In this document: positions 23,581 through 30,655 of the stretch, piece by piece
Position numbering within the stretch: the stretch's first letter is position 1
Layout of the letters: every line of letters begins with the position of its first letter
Origin: Burkholderiales bacterium
GTDB taxonomy: Bacteria; Pseudomonadota; Gammaproteobacteria; Burkholderiales; Burkholderiaceae_C
DNA length: 33,372 bases
Assembly (NCBI GenBank): GCA_016213265.1
Contig: JACRBA010000080.1
Coordinates: 1-33,372, forward strand
Direction: 5' to 3'
Program-made: the position numbers and the translations under genes
The notes under the pieces: generated by a model
What the model saw: only the letters and a program-made list of their open reading frames with translations
Told to the model about the DNA's origin: nothing
Databases searched by the model: none

Positions 23581-23586
23581 AGTCTA
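23581..23586 (-). promoter_or_regulatory. -10-like element 6 nt before the EamA gene
   Basis: TAGACT on the minus strand ends 6 nt before the EamA ATG; transcription would begin at the start codon. Its -35 region is poor, and the direct repeats of the proposed MocR operator reach it (23596-23615). This is the layout expected for a promoter that needs an activator. Confidence 0.45.
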
Positions 23587-23595
23587 GGCATCGAA

Positions 23596-23646
23596 CCAAT
23601 ACAGTGCCGGTACAGAAGGCGGGTGCACGGCCCGGATCTGTACTGG
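23596..23646. promoter_or_regulatory. Proposed MocR-type operator: three CCRRTACAG sites
   Basis: CCAATACAG (23596-23604) and CCGGTACAG (23607-23615) are direct repeats exactly 11 bp apart, about one helix turn. The same sequence in inverted orientation, CTGTACTGG, lies at 23638-23646, 31 bp (about three turns) from the second site centre to centre. Two direct sites plus one inverted site between the divergent genes is the arrangement reported for PdxR/GabR-type regulators. The sites cover the -35 region of the EamA promoter. That they are bound by the adjacent regulator is inference. Confidence 0.7.
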
Positions 23647-23690
23647 CGACCTCACCAACACACGCCGCGGCCCGGCCCCCAGAAACGCCC

Positions 23691-25151
23691 ATGGACACCC
23701 CCGCGCTCACCCGCAGCCCCGGCAGCACGCTCACCGAACAACTCGCCGCGCAGTTCGGCGAGCGCATCCGCCAGCGGCTGCTGGCGCCGGGCGCCCGCCT
23801 GCCGTCGGTGCGCGAGTGCGCCCGCCGCCACGGTGTGAGCCCGCACACGGTGGTGGCGGCCTACGACCAGCTGCTGGCACAGGGCCTGGTGGAGGCCCGG
23901 CGGCAACGCGGCTTCTTCGTGCGCGAGCGGATGCGCGAGGAGGCGTCCGGCCGCGCCGGCGTCGCATCGGCCTCGGCCCTGGCCGTGCGGTCCCCGGTGC
24001 CCGAGGGCGGGCCCGCGCCGCGCGTGGCGCCGGTGGACGCCACCGCGCTGATCCGCGGCATGTTCCACGGCGTGGGCGGCCGGCCCGCGCCGGGCCTGGG
24101 CACCTTGCCGCCCGACTGGCTGGACCTGCCCCTGCTGGCCAGCGCCCTGCGCCGGGTGCTGGCGCACGGCGATGCGGCCCTGGCGCTGCAGTACGGGCAG
24201 CCCGCGGGTGACAGCCGCCTGCGCGAGGCGCTGTCGGTGCGCCTGCGCGACATCGGCGTGCCGGCCGCGGCCACGCAGATCGTCACCGCCACGGGCGCCA
24301 CGCATGCGCTGGACATCGTCTCGCGCGCGCTGCTGGCGCCCGGCGATGCCGTGCTGGTGGACGAGCCTGGCTGGGCGGTGGAGTACGCGCGGCTGACGCA
24401 GCTGGGCATGCGGCTGCTGCCCGTGCCGCGCGGCGCCGACGGGCCGGACCTGGCGGTGATGGCCACACTGGCGCGTGAGCACCGGCCGCGGCTGTATGTG
24501 ACCGTCTCCGTGCTGCACAACCCCACCGGCCACAGCCTCACCGCGGGACAGGCGCACCAGGTGCTGAAGCTGGCCGAGGCGCACGACTTCCGCATCGTCG
24601 AGGACGACACCTACGCGCACCTCGCGCCGGCCCATGCGCCGCGCCTGGCGGCGCTCGATGGCCTGCAACGCACCCTGTACGTGAGCGGCTTCTCCAAGAT
24701 CCTCACGCCCAGCTGGCGGGTGGGCTACGTCGCGGCGCCCGCGCCGCTGGTGGAGCGGCTGGTGGACGTGAAGCTGCTGTCCACGCTGACCACGCCCGCG
24801 GTGCTCGAGCAGGCCATCGCCCACTGCCTGGAGCAGGGCAGCCTGCGCCGGCACGCCGAGCGCGTGGTGGCGCGGCTGGACGCCGCCCGCCACCGCAGCG
24901 TGCGCCTGGCCGAGGCGCACGGCTGCCGCTTCGTCACGCCGCCGCAGGGGCTGTTCGGCTGGGTGGACACGGGCACCGACACCGAGCCGCTGGCCGAGGC
25001 GATGCTGGACGCCGGCTGGCTGCTGGCGCCGGGCCACCTCTTCCACGCCACGCGCCGCCCGAGCCCCCTCATGCGCATCAACTTCGACACCTCGCAGGAC
25101 GCGCACTTCTGGCAGGCGCTGGACGCGGCGCGGCGGATGGCCAGACCTTGA
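23691..25151 (+). CDS. MocR/PdxR-family transcriptional regulator (GntR wHTH plus aminotransferase fold)
   Basis: A 486-residue MocR-type regulator. Residues 12-78 are a GntR winged helix (LPSVRECARRHGVSPHTVVAAYDQLLAQGLVEARRQRGFFV). A linker of about 40 residues leads to a fold-type I aminotransferase-like domain (about 120-486) that binds PLP as an effector. Its PLP lysine is K336 in SGFSKILTPSWRVGY, with HNPTGHSL (277-283) and VEDDTYAHL. Such proteins sense PLP or an amino acid-PLP adduct and usually control the divergent gene. Here that is the EamA-aminotransferase-PhzF operon, with a fitting operator between. The start at 23691 was chosen by family N termini; no strong ribosome binding site is seen. 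Confidence 0.93.
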   Translation: MDTPALTRSPGSTLTEQLAAQFGERIRQRLLAPGARLPSVRECARRHGVSPHTVVAAYDQLLAQGLVEARRQRGFFVRERMREEASGRAGVASASALAVRSPVPEGGPAPRVAPVDATALIRGMFHGVGGRPAPGLGTLPPDWLDLPLLASALRRVLAHGDAALALQYGQPAGDSRLREALSVRLRDIGVPAAATQIVTATGATHALDIVSRALLAPGDAVLVDEPGWAVEYARLTQLGMRLLPVPRGADGPDLAVMATLAREHRPRLYVTVSVLHNPTGHSLTAGQAHQVLKLAEAHDFRIVEDDTYAHLAPAHAPRLAALDGLQRTLYVSGFSKILTPSWRVGYVAAPAPLVERLVDVKLLSTLTTPAVLEQAIAHCLEQGSLRRHAERVVARLDAARHRSVRLAEAHGCRFVTPPQGLFGWVDTGTDTEPLAEAMLDAGWLLAPGHLFHATRRPSPLMRINFDTSQDAHFWQALDAARRMARP

Positions 25152-25215
25152 TCGGGAGGGGTCTCAGGCCCCCCGGTGACCGCTACAGTGGGCGCCAGTC
25201 ATCCCAGAGGAACCC

Positions 25216-25995
25216 ATGCGACATCTGCCTTCCCTGCCTGCCGGCCGCCTGCTGGCCGTGATCGCCACCGCCGCCCTGGTCGCCTGCGGCGGCGGCGGCG
25301 ACGAGGACAACACCCCGCAGCCCAGCGGCCTGGTGCCCACCCCGCCCACGCTGGGTGCCACGCTGGCGGATCAGGCCGCCAGCCTGCGCCCGTTCGCCCC
25401 GGGCGCGACCTGGGTCTACAACGGCAACACCAATGGCAGCAGCTACAGCAACACGGTCACCCACACGGCAGCCACGGTGGGGGTGGACGAGCACTCCACC
25501 AACCTGCTCAACGCGGGCGCGGCCAGCGTGAACGTGGCCCTGCTCAACGGCAACGTGGTCCAGCCCGAACCCGTGGATGTGGACGGAGACGGTGTGGTGG
25601 ACCTGGCCAATGCCATCGAGCTGCGCTCGCCCGTGCGGCAGGGCGACCAGATCGTGTACTTCGACCAGCGCCTGGTCGACGCCTTCGACGACGTGGACGG
25701 CGACGGCCGCAAGGAAAGCTTCGACCTGGCGGTCTACAGCCAGGTGACCGGGCGCGAGACCGTGGACCTGGGCGGGGCACTGCCCAACGTCCAGGCTGTG
25801 CGGGTCGACAACGTCACCAAGGGCCGCCTGGTGCTCTCCGGCGGCGGCGCCAGCCAACCGGTGCTCTCTGCCACGCAGACCACCTGGTACACCGAGGACT
25901 ACGGCGTGGTGCGCCGCCGCATCGACCAGCCGGACGACACCGGGCTGGGCCGCGTGATCAGCGTGGAGACCCTGGTCTCGGTCAGCGGCCTGTGA
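25216..25995 (+). CDS. Hypothetical lipoprotein with two calcium-binding-like loops
   Basis: A 259-residue predicted lipoprotein of unknown function. The signal peptide ends in the lipobox LVAC with C24, followed by a Gly/Asp/Pro-rich tether to about residue 55. The rest is predicted mainly beta-strand, starting with FAPGATWVYNGNTNGSSYS and ending with TWYTEDYGVVRRRI, a pattern seen in outer-membrane-anchored beta proteins of Burkholderiales. Two Asp-rich loops, DVDGDGVVD (121-129) and DVDGDGRKE (159-167), look like EF-hand or dockerin-type calcium sites. GAGGAA about 6 nt before the ATG fixes the start; TACAGT at 25184-25189 may be its -10. Its stop is 3 nt from that of the opposite GSCFA gene. 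No function is proposed. Confidence 0.8.
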   Translation: MRHLPSLPAGRLLAVIATAALVACGGGGDEDNTPQPSGLVPTPPTLGATLADQAASLRPFAPGATWVYNGNTNGSSYSNTVTHTAATVGVDEHSTNLLNAGAASVNVALLNGNVVQPEPVDVDGDGVVDLANAIELRSPVRQGDQIVYFDQRLVDAFDDVDGDGRKESFDLAVYSQVTGRETVDLGGALPNVQAVRVDNVTKGRLVLSGGGASQPVLSATQTTWYTEDYGVVRRRIDQPDDTGLGRVISVETLVSVSGL

Positions 25996-25998
25996 CCC

Positions 25999-27453
25999 TC
26001 ATCGGGTGGCCGTGTCCGACGGCGACCCGAGGCTGAGCGTCTTCAGCGTCAGGGGCCCGGCCTGCACCACCAGCTCGGCGCCGTCGCGCCGGCTCGCGGG
26101 CAGCAGGGCGGCCAGGTCGATCTGGAAGCCGCTGTGCAGGGCGCCCGGGCCGTGCGCCTGCGCCACGTCGGCACGCTCCTGCGCGGCCGGCTGCTCGGCC
26201 AGCAAGGTGCCATCCAGCAGCAGGCGCAACGGCACCGGGCGGTCCGACAGCGGGTCGAACGCCCAGCCGACCAGCCAACGGCCGTCCCAACGTTCCACAT
26301 GGCCCTGCACCTGCCGGGCGGCCTGGCGGGCGGCCCGCGCCGCACGCCGCTCGCGCCGCCATCGGCCCAGCCGGTAGAGCCAGCGCCGCCACGTGTCACG
26401 CCAGCCCGCCGGCTGCGTGGCGGCGCGGGCGCGGCGCATGACCCGCGCCGTGCTGTCCGTCAGCAGCTTCGCGGATGCCTCGCCACGCAGCCCGTCCTGC
26501 GTCAAGGCGGACGCCATGATCAGATCCACCACGCTCGGGTCCACGTGGCGGAAGTCGTCGGCGCCCCACATCAGCCCGGGCTCGCTCAGCAGCACCAGCT
26601 CGTGGCTCGGCAAGTAGCTCACGTGCGGCCGGCCGACGAGGAACTGCTCGACGCAGGTGCGCAGTACCGCCTTGGAATAGGTGTTGGCGAGCAGCACGTC
26701 CTGGTCCCGGAAGGTCGCGTACAGGGGCACGGGCGTCACCGCGAGCAGCATCCGCCAGCCTGGGCGAAGGTGGCGCGTCAGCAGCGAATCGATGGACTGC
26801 AAATGCGCCAGCGTTTCCTGGGCGTCCAGCACATGCAGGGCGAATCGGCCGGGCCAGGCGGCCACCAGCGCCTCATCAGGTGCTTCGTTGAGGTACAGCC
26901 CGGTGGCAGTGTCCTTCCACACCTCGCTCAAGCCCAGCGCGATCACCACCACGTCGGCGTTGGCGACGCGCTGGAAGAAGGCATTGAAGGCCTCGCGGAA
27001 CGCATGGGCGTAAGCCGGCTCCTCGGCGTACCAGTAGCCTGCCAACTGCATGTCCTGCAGCAGCGCACTGCCGGGCAGCCCGACGAACACGTCCTCGTGC
27101 CGGTAGGGCGCGCCCTCGCCGAACGCCCAGCGCAGCTCGTTGTGGATGCTGGCGACGTTGTACTTGTTGAGCATCCGCCGATCCGACTGGCTGCGGTTGG
27201 GCGACACAGGAAAGTCACGCTTCAGTGACAGCACGTCGAACCCGAGCCGGTCCAGCGCGCTCTCCATCTCCCGCGCGAAACAGGAACCGATGCAGAAGAC
27301 GCGCTCCGAGCCCGTCAGCCCGAAGGGCTGCCGCGCCTGCGGTGCCGCCAGCGGGGACAGGCGATCCGGCTGCTCGCGCGTGGGCCAGCGCGCCAGCGCA
27401 TTGCGCCGGTAGGTGGCCCAGGCCTGCTCGGCGGGGATGACTTCGATGGCCAT
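25999..27453 (-). CDS. GSCFA-domain protein with extra C-terminal domain
   Basis: A 484-residue protein with a GSCFA domain (PF08885, an SGNH-like fold linked to polysaccharide and cell-surface genes). The name motif GSCFAREME is at 56-64, with KYNVASIHNELRWA, ALGLSEVWKDTATGLYLN (172-189) and DDFRHVDPSVVDLIM (299-313) following, so the likely catalytic S57 and D/H residues are kept. A basic linker (about 355-382, many Arg) leads to a C-terminal domain (383-450, GRWLVGWAFDP..PVPLRLLLDG..HSGFQIDL) that I recognise from glycosyltransferase-type surface polysaccharide proteins. No signal peptide. No polysaccharide locus is next to it, so its partner is unclear. A -10-like TATCCT ends 6 nt before the ATG. 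Confidence 0.85.
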   Translation of the reverse strand: MAIEVIPAEQAWATYRRNALARWPTREQPDRLSPLAAPQARQPFGLTGSERVFCIGSCFAREMESALDRLGFDVLSLKRDFPVSPNRSQSDRRMLNKYNVASIHNELRWAFGEGAPYRHEDVFVGLPGSALLQDMQLAGYWYAEEPAYAHAFREAFNAFFQRVANADVVVIALGLSEVWKDTATGLYLNEAPDEALVAAWPGRFALHVLDAQETLAHLQSIDSLLTRHLRPGWRMLLAVTPVPLYATFRDQDVLLANTYSKAVLRTCVEQFLVGRPHVSYLPSHELVLLSEPGLMWGADDFRHVDPSVVDLIMASALTQDGLRGEASAKLLTDSTARVMRRARAATQPAGWRDTWRRWLYRLGRWRRERRAARAARQAARQVQGHVERWDGRWLVGWAFDPLSDRPVPLRLLLDGTLLAEQPAAQERADVAQAHGPGALHSGFQIDLAALLPASRRDGAELVVQAGPLTLKTLSLGSPSDTATR

Positions 27454-27459
27454 CGGCGC

Positions 27460-27465
27460 AGGATA
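27460..27465 (-). promoter_or_regulatory. -10-like element 6 nt before the GSCFA gene
   Basis: TATCCT on the minus strand lies 6 nt before the ATG, in the 36-nt gap after the decarboxylase stop codon. No -35 or Shine-Dalgarno sequence is seen. A leaderless transcript is possible; the gene may also be read from upstream. Confidence 0.35.
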
Positions 27466-27489
27466 GCGTGCGCCGACGCTGGCGCCGGC

Positions 27490-29454
27490 TCAGCGCGCGG
27501 GCAGGGCCGCGCGCTCCTCGGGCTTGAGCACGCGCAGGTGCAGCTCGCCGTCCACCAGCGCCAGGCCGTGCAGGTCGATCGACTTCTGCGTCTGCAGCAG
27601 GCGCACCAGGTACGACACGATCACCGGGTCGATCACCTGGCCGGGCACCAGCACCGGGATGCCGGGCGGGTAGGGCACGATCTGGTCGCAGCAGATGCGG
27701 CCCGCGAGCGCGGCGTTGGGCTGGCCCTGCTCGTCGATCAGCGGCAGGCGCTCACCGGCTTCGTAGAAGGCGTCGCGCGGCAGGCAGGCCAGCTCCGTGA
27801 ATCGCGGCGCCTCGGGCACGCGGTGGTACACGCGCGGCGGGCGCTTCTCCTTGGCCAGGCGCAGCATGGCGTCGAACAGGCGCGACACCTTGCTGCGCGT
27901 GGTGCCGATGGTCAGCAGCAGCGTCAACGTGTTGTGCGTGTTCTTCTCGACCTGGATGTTGTAGCGGCCGATCAGCTCGGCGCGCAGCTCGTCGGCCGAG
28001 TAGCCGCTGGCGGAGATGTCGATGGTGAGCTTGGTGGGGTCCAGCCGGATGCCGTCGCCGCGCACTTCCTCGGGCAGCAGGTCGTCGAGCTCCAGCACGC
28101 GGAAGGCGCCGGTGGCGTTGATCTTCTCGCGCAGCTCGAAGGCGAACTTCAGCGAGCGGTCGAGCAGCCGGTAGCCTTCCATCACCGCCTGCCGGCGCGC
28201 CACGTCGAGGCTCGCGATCAGCGTGTACTGCGGGCTGGTCGACGTGTGCATGTTGAAGTTCTCGCGGAACAGGTGCTCGTCGAAGCCGGGGTCGTTCACG
28301 TGGATCATGCTGGCCTGCGAGAAGGCCGACAGCACCTTGTGGGTGCTCTGGGTGGCGTAGTCGGCGCCGCACTCCAGCGCGGTGGGCCGCAGCTCGGGGT
28401 GGAAGCGCGCATGGCCATACCAGGCCTCGTCGACGATCACCTTGATGCCCGCCGCGTGCGCCATGGCGATGATGGGCTTGAGGTCGTAGCGCAGCCCGTC
28501 GTAGGTGCAGCTGGTGAGGATGAGGACCTTGGCGTCGGCGTGCTCGGCGATGGCGCGTTCCAGGGTGGCCTTGGGCACCGGGCCGAAGATGCCGTAGTGC
28601 CGGTTCACCGACGAATCCAGGTACACCGGGCGGGCGCCCGAGAGGATGACGCCGTGGTGCACCGACTTGTGGCAGTTGCGGTCCAGCAGCAGCTTGTCGC
28701 CCGGCGCCAGCAGGGTCTGGAAGATGACCTTGTTGGAGGTGCTCGTGCCGTTGGTGGCGAAGAAGGTGGCGCGCGCGCCGAAGGCCTTGGCGGCGCGCTT
28801 CTGCGCCTGGGCGATCACGCCGGTGGGATGCAGCAGCGAGTCCAGCTCGGGCACGCTCACCGACAGGTCCGCGCGCAGCATCTCTTCGCCGACGAAGTCG
28901 TAGAAGTCGCCCACCCACGGGCTGCCGCGGAAGGAGTCGCCGCCCGCGTGGCCGGGCGTGTGCCAGCTGTCCTTGGCCTGCGCCACGTAGTCCTTGAGCG
29001 CGTCGTAGAACGGCGTCTCGGCCTTCTCGGCGATCTCGGCGGCCAGGATGCGGAACCAGCCGGTGTGGTCCTGCTCGCCGCGGAAGAAGTAGCCGTCCAC
29101 CGCGTTGCTGGCCAGCTGCTCGACCAGCAGCTTGTCGGCGTCGTCCTCCAGCACCATGTACAGCGACAGCTCCGGCCGCAGGTCGATGATGCGCTGGGCC
29201 GCCAGCACGGCCTGTGCGCCCTGCTCGCCGGCACCGCGCGGGCCGTGGTCGATCACCACCGCCTGCAGGTCCGCCTGGGTGGGCCCGGTGGCCAGCACCG
29301 CCTCGGCCGCGCTGGCCGCGTCGCAGGGGCAGCCCACGGCGATCAGGCCGAAGGGGTTGGGCAGACGGGCCGCGGCGGCGTTGAGCCCCTGCACGACCTG
29401 GGCGCGCCACTCCTCGTCCGCACTGACGACGAGCACATGGGTGGCTGGCTGCAT
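27490..29454 (-). CDS. Orn/Lys/Arg decarboxylase family protein
   Basis: A PLP enzyme of 654 residues that decarboxylates a basic amino acid (lysine, ornithine or arginine) to a diamine or agmatine, for acid resistance or polyamine supply. The N-terminal wing domain (1-140) has the receiver-like fold usual for the family. The PLP domain shows DSWHTPGHAGGDSF (162-175), ATNGTSTSNKVIF (233-245), VDEAWYGHARFHP (341-353) and the PLP lysine K373 in QSTHKVLSAFSQ. The C-terminal domain ends with YPPGIPVLVPGQVI. The chain is about 60-100 residues shorter than E. coli inducible decarboxylases. Substrate is not clear from sequence. GGAGG about 7 nt before the ATG fixes the start. No adjacent antiporter gene is present. 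Confidence 0.93.
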   Translation of the reverse strand: MQPATHVLVVSADEEWRAQVVQGLNAAAARLPNPFGLIAVGCPCDAASAAEAVLATGPTQADLQAVVIDHGPRGAGEQGAQAVLAAQRIIDLRPELSLYMVLEDDADKLLVEQLASNAVDGYFFRGEQDHTGWFRILAAEIAEKAETPFYDALKDYVAQAKDSWHTPGHAGGDSFRGSPWVGDFYDFVGEEMLRADLSVSVPELDSLLHPTGVIAQAQKRAAKAFGARATFFATNGTSTSNKVIFQTLLAPGDKLLLDRNCHKSVHHGVILSGARPVYLDSSVNRHYGIFGPVPKATLERAIAEHADAKVLILTSCTYDGLRYDLKPIIAMAHAAGIKVIVDEAWYGHARFHPELRPTALECGADYATQSTHKVLSAFSQASMIHVNDPGFDEHLFRENFNMHTSTSPQYTLIASLDVARRQAVMEGYRLLDRSLKFAFELREKINATGAFRVLELDDLLPEEVRGDGIRLDPTKLTIDISASGYSADELRAELIGRYNIQVEKNTHNTLTLLLTIGTTRSKVSRLFDAMLRLAKEKRPPRVYHRVPEAPRFTELACLPRDAFYEAGERLPLIDEQGQPNAALAGRICCDQIVPYPPGIPVLVPGQVIDPVIVSYLVRLLQTQKSIDLHGLALVDGELHLRVLKPEERAALPAR

Positions 29455-29474
29455 GGGCGATTCCTCCGCGGTGA

Positions 29475-29491
29475 GCGCGCCGTTCGCGCGC
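29475..29491 (-). promoter_or_regulatory. Hairpin in the decarboxylase leader
   Basis: A perfect 6-bp GCGCGC/GCGCGC hairpin with a 5-nt loop lies 20 nt before the decarboxylase ATG, next to the ribosome binding site, in the leader expected from the -10-like TACACT at 29502-29507 on the minus strand. It could limit ribosome access. Only its structure is seen. Confidence 0.35.
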
Positions 29492-29519
29492 GAAACCGCC
29501 CAGTGTAGGCAGCAATCCG

Positions 29520-29534
29520 CCGAGGAATCCTCGG
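29520..29534. promoter_or_regulatory. Perfect palindrome overlapping the decarboxylase -35 region
   Basis: CCGAGGA-A-TCCTCGG is a 15-bp perfect palindrome. It lies 12 bp upstream of the -10-like TACACT (29502-29507, minus strand), exactly where the -35 box should be, and no -35 match exists. This suits a dimeric regulator binding site, but the regulator is unknown. Confidence 0.45.
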
Positions 29535-29537
29535 TTC

Positions 29538-29572
29538 GGCGCGCGTCCGGCCGACAAAGACCCGGGCGCGCC
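29538..29572 (-). terminator. Candidate terminator of the hemerythrin/receiver operon
   Basis: GGCGCGC (29538-29544) pairs with GCGCGCC (29566-29572) and further CCGG pairing is possible inside the 21-nt loop. It begins 13 nt after the receiver-gene stop. There is no T-run after it, so it is a weak call. Confidence 0.35.
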
Positions 29573-29584
29573 GCCGAGCGGCCG

Positions 29585-29983
29585 TCAGCCGGCGCGCAGC
29601 AGCTTCAGCAGTGCCGGGATGTCCACCGGCTTGGTGAACCAGTGGTCCACCAGCTGGAAGGTGGCGTCCACGCGCTCTTCGCGCGGGCTCTGGCCGGTGA
29701 TCGCCACCAGCACCACGTCGTGCCCATGCTGCTCGCGCACGCGGCGCGCCAGGGCCAGGCCGTCCAGCCCCGGCATCTGCACGTCCAGCAGCACGCAGTG
29801 CGGGGCATGCTCGGCCAGCACGGCGAGTGCCGCCACGCCGTCCGCGGCCGTGCGCACGTCGCAGCCCGCATCGGCCAATGCCTCGGCGAGCGTGCTGCGG
29901 GCGTCCGGGTCGTCGTCGATGACGAGCACCCGGGTGTCGAGGGTGGCGTCTCCGGTCGAGACGGCGGGCTGGTCGGCGGTCAT
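29585..29983 (-). CDS. Single-domain response regulator (CheY-like receiver)
   Basis: A 132-residue stand-alone receiver domain with no output domain; residues 1-17 are a short tail. Acidic pocket D23-D25 (VIDDDPDA), phosphoacceptor D67 (LLDVQMPG), switch threonine T96 (AITG) and lysine K118 (FTKPVD) are all present, so it should be phosphorylated. Proteins like this act by binding partner proteins or as phosphate sinks. It starts 16 nt after the hemerythrin gene on the same strand, so the two form an operon. No histidine kinase is adjacent; the nearest ATPase of that fold is the unlinked gene at 0.5-1.5 kb, which I do not propose as partner. Confidence 0.92.
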   Translation of the reverse strand: MTADQPAVSTGDATLDTRVLVIDDDPDARSTLAEALADAGCDVRTAADGVAALAVLAEHAPHCVLLDVQMPGLDGLALARRVREQHGHDVVLVAITGQSPREERVDATFQLVDHWFTKPVDIPALLKLLRAG

Positions 29984-29999
29984 GGTGGGGGGCGTGGCG

Positions 30000-30572
30000 T
30001 CAGCGGTCGTCGGACTGGCCCATGTCCTCGGTGGCCAGCTCGCCGGTTTCTTCGCCGCTGAGCTCGCCCATCAGCTCCTGCTTGCGCTGCATGAGCTGCT
30101 CGCCCAGGGCCTGCAGGTCGAGCCGGGAGGCCTTGGCCTTCTTGAACATCTCGCCCTGCTCCTCCTTCACGTGGTGCTTGACGTACTCGCCCATCACCTT
30201 GACCTTGGCGTCGTAGTCCTCGCCATCGGGCTCCACGCCCTGCACCTGGGCGATCAGGCTCTTGAGCGTCTCGTGCTCCACGCGGGCCTCGGGTACCAGC
30301 TCCTTGTCGCGCAGGGCCTCCTTGAAGGCGGGGTAGAAGATCTCCTCCTCGATCTGCGCATGCACGGTCAGCTCCTGGCAGATCTGCTCGACGATGTCGC
30401 GCTTGCGGTTGGCCGAGCGGGTCTTCTCGAACTGCTCGAACAGCTCGGAGACGAGCTTGTGGTCGGCGCGCAGCAGGGCGATCGCATCCGGCGTGCGGCG
30501 GCGGGTGGTGGTGCGGGTGCTGCTGCCACTGCGGCCCGTGCTGCGGCGGCTCGACGAATTGCGGGTGGCCAT
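30000..30572 (-). CDS. Hemerythrin HHE-domain protein
   Basis: A 190-residue protein with a hemerythrin-like four-helix domain (about 28-145) that binds a non-heme di-iron centre, used for oxygen, NO or redox sensing or iron-sulfur repair. Ligand candidates are H38 (RADHKLV), H71 and E75 (VHAQIEEEIFYPAF), H100 (VEHETLK), and H133/H134 with E138 (VKHHVKEEQGEMF). The first 27 residues are a Ser/Thr/Arg-rich basic tail, unusual for this fold and possibly nucleic-acid binding. The C-terminal 40 residues are acidic and helical. A purine-rich GAGGAGAGAGGA precedes the ATG. It precedes the receiver-domain gene by 16 nt. Confidence 0.92.
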   Translation of the reverse strand: MATRNSSSRRSTGRSGSSTRTTTRRRTPDAIALLRADHKLVSELFEQFEKTRSANRKRDIVEQICQELTVHAQIEEEIFYPAFKEALRDKELVPEARVEHETLKSLIAQVQGVEPDGEDYDAKVKVMGEYVKHHVKEEQGEMFKKAKASRLDLQALGEQLMQRKQELMGELSGEETGELATEDMGQSDDR

Positions 30573-30626
30573 GGGGTCCTCTCTCCTCGCCCGGCGGGGC
30601 GATCTGGTTGGGTGACCCGCAGCCCT

Positions 30627-30654
30627 GGGCAACCGGCGTACCCAGCGGTTGCCC
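30627..30654 (-). terminator. Hairpin just after benE
   Basis: A perfect 9-bp stem GGGCAACCG/CGGTTGCCC (30627-30635 and 30646-30654) with a 10-nt loop begins 2 nt past the BenE stop codon on the minus strand. There is no T-run. It probably ends or protects the benE mRNA. Confidence 0.5.
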
Positions 30655-30655
30655 C

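Noticed and set aside
26134..29508. Long plus-strand frames opposite GSCFA and the decarboxylase
   Set aside because: Antisense shadows with no start signals; the minus-strand proteins are complete and conserved.
29585..29983. Pairing the lone receiver with the GHKL protein at 497-1525
   Set aside because: They are 28 kb apart and the GHKL protein has no phosphoacceptor histidine, so a kinase link has no support.
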